Notes under the pieces: generated by a model | Seen by the model: only the letters and a program-made list of their open reading frames with translations | Database searches by the model: none | What the model was told of the DNA's origin: nothing | Position numbers and translations under genes: made by a program | Part shown: positions 59,847-64,000 of the stretch, in pieces | How the letters are laid out: each line of letters begins with the position of its first letter | How positions within the stretch are numbered: position 1 is the first letter of the stretch | From: Lentisphaeria bacterium | GTDB taxonomy: Bacteria > Verrucomicrobiota > Lentisphaeria > Victivallales > UBA1829 | Assembly (NCBI GenBank): GCA_003526375.1 | Contig: DPDG01000006.1 | Span: 1 to 64,000 of the forward strand | Length of the DNA stretch: 64,000 bases | Direction: 5' to 3'

Positions 59847-61628
59847 TCAGAGGTTTTTCAGATTGAGTTGGTGATCGCCGACAGCGAAAAGTTCACTGCC
59901 TTTGGTGGATTCTTTGAGCTGCATCGCATAAAGGTCGCGGTAGACGCCCTTCTCAAGAAGGAGATCCGCGTGTTTGCCTTTCTGCGCGATGACGCCGTCC
60001 TGAAGCACGACGATCATATCGGAGTTGCGCACGGTGGAAAGACGGTGCGCGATGATGATGGTCGTGCGCTTCTTCATGAGGGTGTCCAGCGCCTCCTGCA
60101 CCGAGGCTTCGGAGACGGTGTCCAGTGCGGAGGTCGCTTCGTCCAGCACCAGGACACGCGGATTCTTGAGGATCGCGCGGGCGATGGCGATTCGCTGCTT
60201 CTGCCCGCCGGAGAGGCTTACGCCGTTTTCGCCGACCTCGGAATTGTAGCCTTTCGGGAGTTCCATGATGAACTCGTGCGCATTCGCCATTTTCGCGGCT
60301 TCGACGACCTGCGCGTGCATGGCGTGTTCACAGCCGTATTTGATGTTGTCCTCCACCGTTCCGCTGAAAAGGAACGATTCCTGAAGCACGATGCCGACAT
60401 TCTGGCGGAGCGATTCCATACTCATGTCCCGCAGGTCCACGCCGTCGATTTCGATGCTGCCGGAGGTCACGTCGAAGAAACGCATCAGCAGGCTGGCGAT
60501 TGTCGACTTGCCCGAACCGGACGGACCGACAAGCGCGACTTTGAGTCCCGGCTCCACTTCCAGGGTGAAATCCCGCAGAACCGGTTTATTCGGAGTGTAG
60601 CCGAAACTGACATTCGAGAATTTGAGTTTGCCCTTTGCGAATTCCAGTTCGCGCGGCGATTCTGATTCCTTGATCTCCGGAATGGAGTCGAACAGCACGC
60701 CGATGCGGTCGATGCTGGTCATGCCGTCGGAGATTGCGGAGGAGAGCCCGCTCAATTGATTCAGCGGACCGGTCAGCATCGTGAGATACGTGTAATACGC
60801 CACAAGGTCGCCGATGCTCATTTCTCCCTTGACTGTCATAAGCCCGCCCCAGCCGAGTGCGAGGATGATGCAGGTGATGTTGATGCCTTCGGCGATCATC
60901 CACGTGTAAACGCCTTTCATATTGAGGGAAAGCGAGGCGTCGAATGTGGGGCGGAGCATTTCCGCGAACTCGCGGCTTTCCGTTCGTTCCTTGCCGAAAG
61001 ATTTGACGACTTTAATTCCGTTGATCGTTTCCGCAAGGCTTGCCGAAACTTCCGACATCCGTTCCCGGAGATTCATGGCGACTTTCTTCATGGAACGCCG
61101 GAAATAGGTGAAATTCAGGGTTTGAAGCGGCACGAGGATCAGGCAGATCAGCGAAAGTTTCGGGCTCATGGCGATCAGAGCGATGATGATGCAGGTGATC
61201 GTGAACAGGTGAATGACAAGGTTCACGAGAACTGTGCTGATCATGCCGTTGAGCATGGAAACGTCGGTCAGGATATTGGAGATCAGCTTGCCGGTGCGGT
61301 ATTCCTGATAGAAACGCAGCGAGAGACTCTGGAGGTGCTTGAAAAGTTTCACCCGCACACCGAACAGAATCCGGTTTCCTGTGTAGTAAAACAGATAATG
61401 GCTGATGTAGAAAAAAATCTCGCGGAGGATGTAAATGACAAGGATTCCGCCAAGCAGGAGACACAACAGTCCGAGATTGGAACTGCCGAGAGCCCGGTCG
61501 ATGATCAGTTTCAGAAACCACGGCATCGGCATACCCAGCGCCGTGAAGATTAAAAGACTTATGCCTGATACAACGCAAAGTCCCCAATACGGTTTGATGA
61601 AACCAAGTAATCTTGTCAAACCATTCAT
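59847..61628 (-). CDS. MsbA-like ABC exporter (fused permease and ATPase)
   Basis: A 593-residue half-transporter with six membrane helices (about 10-310) and a C-terminal ATPase: Walker A GPSGSGKST, Q-loop IVLQESFLFSGTVEDNIKYG, signature LSGGQKQRIAIARAI, Walker B VLVLDEATSALD, and an AHRLSTV switch His. Such homodimers flip lipids or export peptides and drugs. Only a weak purine site precedes the ATG. It heads an operon with the HlyD-like adaptor and the radical SAM gene, so it may export a small molecule or a lipid-linked product. Confidence 0.92.
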   Translation of the reverse strand: MNGLTRLLGFIKPYWGLCVVSGISLLIFTALGMPMPWFLKLIIDRALGSSNLGLLCLLLGGILVIYILREIFFYISHYLFYYTGNRILFGVRVKLFKHLQSLSLRFYQEYRTGKLISNILTDVSMLNGMISTVLVNLVIHLFTITCIIIALIAMSPKLSLICLILVPLQTLNFTYFRRSMKKVAMNLRERMSEVSASLAETINGIKVVKSFGKERTESREFAEMLRPTFDASLSLNMKGVYTWMIAEGINITCIILALGWGGLMTVKGEMSIGDLVAYYTYLTMLTGPLNQLSGLSSAISDGMTSIDRIGVLFDSIPEIKESESPRELEFAKGKLKFSNVSFGYTPNKPVLRDFTLEVEPGLKVALVGPSGSGKSTIASLLMRFFDVTSGSIEIDGVDLRDMSMESLRQNVGIVLQESFLFSGTVEDNIKYGCEHAMHAQVVEAAKMANAHEFIMELPKGYNSEVGENGVSLSGGQKQRIAIARAILKNPRVLVLDEATSALDTVSEASVQEALDTLMKKRTTIIIAHRLSTVRNSDMIVVLQDGVIAQKGKHADLLLEKGVYRDLYAMQLKESTKGSELFAVGDHQLNLKNL

Positions 61629-61838
61629 GAGCCCAAGACTTTATTTAGTTCCGTATTTCCTGCGATATGTGGCTTACTTTACAGCCCGCTCAAAGAAAAA
61701 CAACCGTTTTTTTTGTTCCGGGGTATTCAAAATAACTTCTGGCATCATATTAACTGCTGGCAAGGAATGAGTTACAGAAAACAAGACCCCGGAATATTTT
61801 TTACACACTTTTTTTGAACAGGCTGTTCCGAGCATAAA

Positions 61839-61946
61839 TCAGGCTGTGATTGCTCCAATGAAAATCAGGAGGATTGCGCAGATGATGACGAAAAGCCATT
61901 GTTGCAGTTTTGCGTGTTTGAACGGTTCTTTTTTGTCGTTTTCCAT
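61839..61946 (-). CDS. 35-residue single-pass membrane peptide
   Basis: A short frame with a charged N-terminus (MENDKKEPFKHAKL) and one strongly hydrophobic helix (about 16-34, ending IFIGAITA). GGGAG lies upstream of the ATG at the right distance, which supports translation. It lies 210 bases upstream of the ABC exporter gene on the same strand. No family is recognised; it could be an accessory subunit of a membrane complex. Confidence 0.5.
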   Translation of the reverse strand: MENDKKEPFKHAKLQQWLFVIICAILLIFIGAITA

Positions 61947-62222
61947 GATCCATTCTCCCTTCTTGAATTTGGAACTGTCAGTAAACATAATCTCCGGCTC
62001 TGTCATTGCAAGCACTGAAACAAGTTCTTTTTGAGAAAAATCCGGTTTTCTGCGGTATTCCGGCGCCTGCGGGCGGACTGTTTCATGTTTTCGGCGGAGA
62101 AAATCTTTCGCTTCCGTTGTTTCTTCTTTTGTTTTTTGTATGGAACTGCGTTTGCAATATGGCGGGGCGTGAGGTAGATTACGGAAATCGGGGGAACGAT
62201 TGAATAAATGGGGGGAGAAGAA

Positions 62223-63239
62223 ATGTGCAAAAAGTACCTGGGGCATCTGCCTGAACACGATCCGCTTTATAATTATCTCAAGTATGAAATTCAGCCTCAG
62301 ATCAGTGGCTATTCCGGCCATCTGACCTATCGGGTCTTTGAATTGAACGCTTCCAATGACGTGTATCTTTATGAAGAAAAACACTGCGGCACGAAAGTGA
62401 TCGGAAAATTTTTCCTGTCTGCGCGAATCCGCGACCATGAAGTTGCGGCGCGACGGATGGAGCGGGAATATCATAATCTCTGCATGATGCGCGACTGCGG
62501 TTTTACCAGATGCCCGCATTATATCGCGCGTCCTCTCGGACGCAATCTTTCGCTGAACAAACTTCTGGTCGTAGAGTTTTGCGAAGGCGAACTGATGAGC
62601 AATGTCATTCTGCGCGCCATCCATACGGGGGATGATGCTCTGCTGTATTCCAAACTGACGGCACTGGCGTATTTTCTGTCCAGGTTCCACAACTGCACCG
62701 CGGGAGACGGCAGGGTTGATTTCAATGATGCCTGTTCGTATATGGACAGCCTGACCGGCCGCCTGTCGGCTTTGCACGGGATCAGCCGTGAGGAGACGGG
62801 GGAACTCTGTCGGCTGCGCGACCGCTGGCGGGAACAACCGAAAATGTGGGAGGACCGTCAGGTATGGGTTCACGGCGACGCCACGCCGGATAACTTTCTG
62901 TTCGGCGACGGGCTTTGCGTGCGGACCTTCGATCTGGAGCGGACGCGCCGCGCGGACCGGCTGTTCGATACGGGCCGCATTGCCGGGGAACTGATGCATT
63001 TCTTCCTTCAGAATACCGGGAACAAGTATGCCGCGGAACCTTTCATCGGCCATTTCCTGTGGGAATATTCGTGCCATTTTCCCGACCGGGAGCAGACGTT
63101 CCGTTCCATTACGCGCAGAGTTCCGTTTTATATGGGAATCACGCTCCTGAGGATTGCCCGCAACGACTGGCTTTGCGCCGGATACAAGCGGCAGCTGGTT
63201 CAGGAAGCGAAACAATGCCTGAGGAGGTGGACAATATGA
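62223..63239 (+). CDS. aminoglycoside phosphotransferase (APH)-fold kinase
   Basis: A 338-residue protein of the APH/choline kinase superfamily. A Brenner motif VHGDATPDNF carries the catalytic Asp and metal-binding Asn, and FDLERT supplies the DxE/D metal ligand. The N-lobe has KVIGKFF with a candidate ATP-binding Lys. Members phosphorylate sugars, choline, aminoglycosides or other small alcohols; nothing here implies drug resistance. The ATG at 62223 follows GGGGGAGA. Its stop overlaps the HAD gene start by four bases, suggesting a kinase/phosphatase pair. Confidence 0.82.
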   Translation: MCKKYLGHLPEHDPLYNYLKYEIQPQISGYSGHLTYRVFELNASNDVYLYEEKHCGTKVIGKFFLSARIRDHEVAARRMEREYHNLCMMRDCGFTRCPHYIARPLGRNLSLNKLLVVEFCEGELMSNVILRAIHTGDDALLYSKLTALAYFLSRFHNCTAGDGRVDFNDACSYMDSLTGRLSALHGISREETGELCRLRDRWREQPKMWEDRQVWVHGDATPDNFLFGDGLCVRTFDLERTRRADRLFDTGRIAGELMHFFLQNTGNKYAAEPFIGHFLWEYSCHFPDREQTFRSITRRVPFYMGITLLRIARNDWLCAGYKRQLVQEAKQCLRRWTI

Positions 63240-63973
63240 TCAAAGGGCTGATTTTCGACATCAATGGAACCGTAACCGATATTCTGACGAATGAGGGATA
63301 CGACGACATCTACCGGGTCATGGCGAATCTGCTGGATTATCAGGGAATCACTTTGAGTGCGGACGAAGTCCGGCGGCTCTATTTCGAGATCAATAAAAGG
63401 CAGCGCCGGTGCAGCGGCGAGGAATTTCCGGAGTTCGATGCCGCCGGAGTATTCAGAGAGATCATAGAGCTTTACGGTACGGACTACACTTTCTCCATGC
63501 CGAAGGAGAAACTTCAGGCATTGCCCGGATTTCTGGCGGAAGCTTACCGCGCGGCATCCCGTTTCAAACTGCAACTGTATCCGGACGTATTGAAAGTGCT
63601 TTCCGCACTGCGCGGGCACTACCGGATGGCGGCGCTTTCCGACGGGCAGAGCGTCTGGGCGATTCCCGAACTGCGTTCCGTCGGTCTGCTGGAGTATTTT
63701 GACCCGGTTCTTATTTCCAGCGATCTCGGTTACAGGAAACCGGACCCGCGCATGTTTGAAAAAACGCTGGATAAAATGAACCTGGCTCCATCGGAGGTGC
63801 TTTTCATCGGCAACGATATGTACCGCGATGTGTTCGGCGCGCATCATCTCGGCATTAAGACGGTTTTTTTCAAATCGAATCAGGGGGAACAGCGCAACAT
63901 GGGCGCCGAGCCGGATTACATCATCTGCAATTTCAGCCGGCTGCCGGAAGCGATCCGTTTTCTTTCCTCCTGA
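63236..63973 (+). CDS. HAD-superfamily hydrolase-like protein
   Basis: A 245-residue protein of the haloacid dehalogenase fold with a helical cap (about 15-95). Motif I is DINGT: the nucleophile Asp8 is kept but the second Asp is replaced by Asn10. Motif II is LSDG, motif III includes RKPDPRMFE with Lys, and motif IV is FIGNDMYRD. The Asn may slow or change catalysis. GAGGAGG precedes the ATG at 63236, which overlaps the APH-like gene stop. The substrate is unknown. Confidence 0.87.
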   Translation: MIKGLIFDINGTVTDILTNEGYDDIYRVMANLLDYQGITLSADEVRRLYFEINKRQRRCSGEEFPEFDAAGVFREIIELYGTDYTFSMPKEKLQALPGFLAEAYRAASRFKLQLYPDVLKVLSALRGHYRMAALSDGQSVWAIPELRSVGLLEYFDPVLISSDLGYRKPDPRMFEKTLDKMNLAPSEVLFIGNDMYRDVFGAHHLGIKTVFFKSNQGEQRNMGAEPDYIICNFSRLPEAIRFLSS

Positions 63974-64000
63974 AGCGCCGCGGTGTCTGCGGGAATCCCT

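Noticed and set aside
61839..63215. A 458-codon minus frame across the APH-like gene
   Set aside because: Only its last 35 codons look coding and have their own start and ribosome site; the rest is antisense to the kinase.
62223..63239. Aminoglycoside resistance gene
   Set aside because: The fold is shared by many small-molecule kinases and nothing in the context points to resistance.

Overview
The window looks like chromosomal DNA from a Lentisphaerota bacterium of the Victivallis type, a glycan-degrading gut or host-associated anaerobe. This is inferred from gene content: pseudopilin-like proteins with an FTLIELL leader and an H-X9-DG tail, a DUF4838 protein, GntR-type helix/LacI-type sensor hybrid regulators, and many secreted glycoside hydrolases with no SusC/SusD pair. 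No rRNA or tRNA gene, CRISPR array or complete transposon was seen. Base composition looks even throughout.

Region 1 (1-13400) is an amino-sugar cluster. An AGE-type epimerase (566-1738, plus) faces a long minus-strand operon (12897 down to 2405): a GntR/LacI-type regulator, a serine hydrolase, a TIM-barrel protein, a GH89-like alpha-N-acetylglucosaminidase, a SIS protein, a GNAT, an unknown protein, a Gfo/Idh/MocA oxidoreductase and a GH20 hexosaminidase, ended by a strong terminator. A shared TTTAGTA operator half-site links the epimerase promoter to the regulator promoter. An orphan phage-type terminase small subunit gene sits between the two units.

Region 2 (13890-18860) is a plus-strand cassette: regulator, small secreted protein, pseudopilin, DUF4838 protein. 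Region 3 (18995-33288) holds an O-antigen-ligase-like protein, a CE15 esterase, a hexapeptide acetyltransferase, the recC-recB-recD operon and a divergent lactonase. Region 4 (33765-38944) is a tight four-gene operon of secretin, MacA-like adaptor, MacB-like ATPase and MacB-like permease, which looks like an ABC exporter with its own outer-membrane secretin.

Region 5 (38991-50746) has a seven-gene minus operon (regulator, MBL hydrolase, PHP phosphoesterase, pseudopilin with a duplicated leader, LamG protein, GH42-like protein, beta-sandwich protein) divergent from a GH36 alpha-galactosidase. Region 6 (50914-57668) has a secreted protein and then a third cassette: LacI-type regulator, pseudopilin and a 1292-residue secreted multidomain hydrolase. 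Region 7 (57739-63973) has a radical SAM protein, an HlyD adaptor and an MsbA-like ABC exporter on the minus strand, a 35-residue membrane peptide, and an APH-like kinase overlapping a HAD hydrolase on the plus strand.

The most striking pattern is the threefold recurrence of regulator, pseudopilin and secreted glycan-active protein within one transcription unit. It suggests a glycan-utilisation module in which pseudopilins accompany each hydrolase set.
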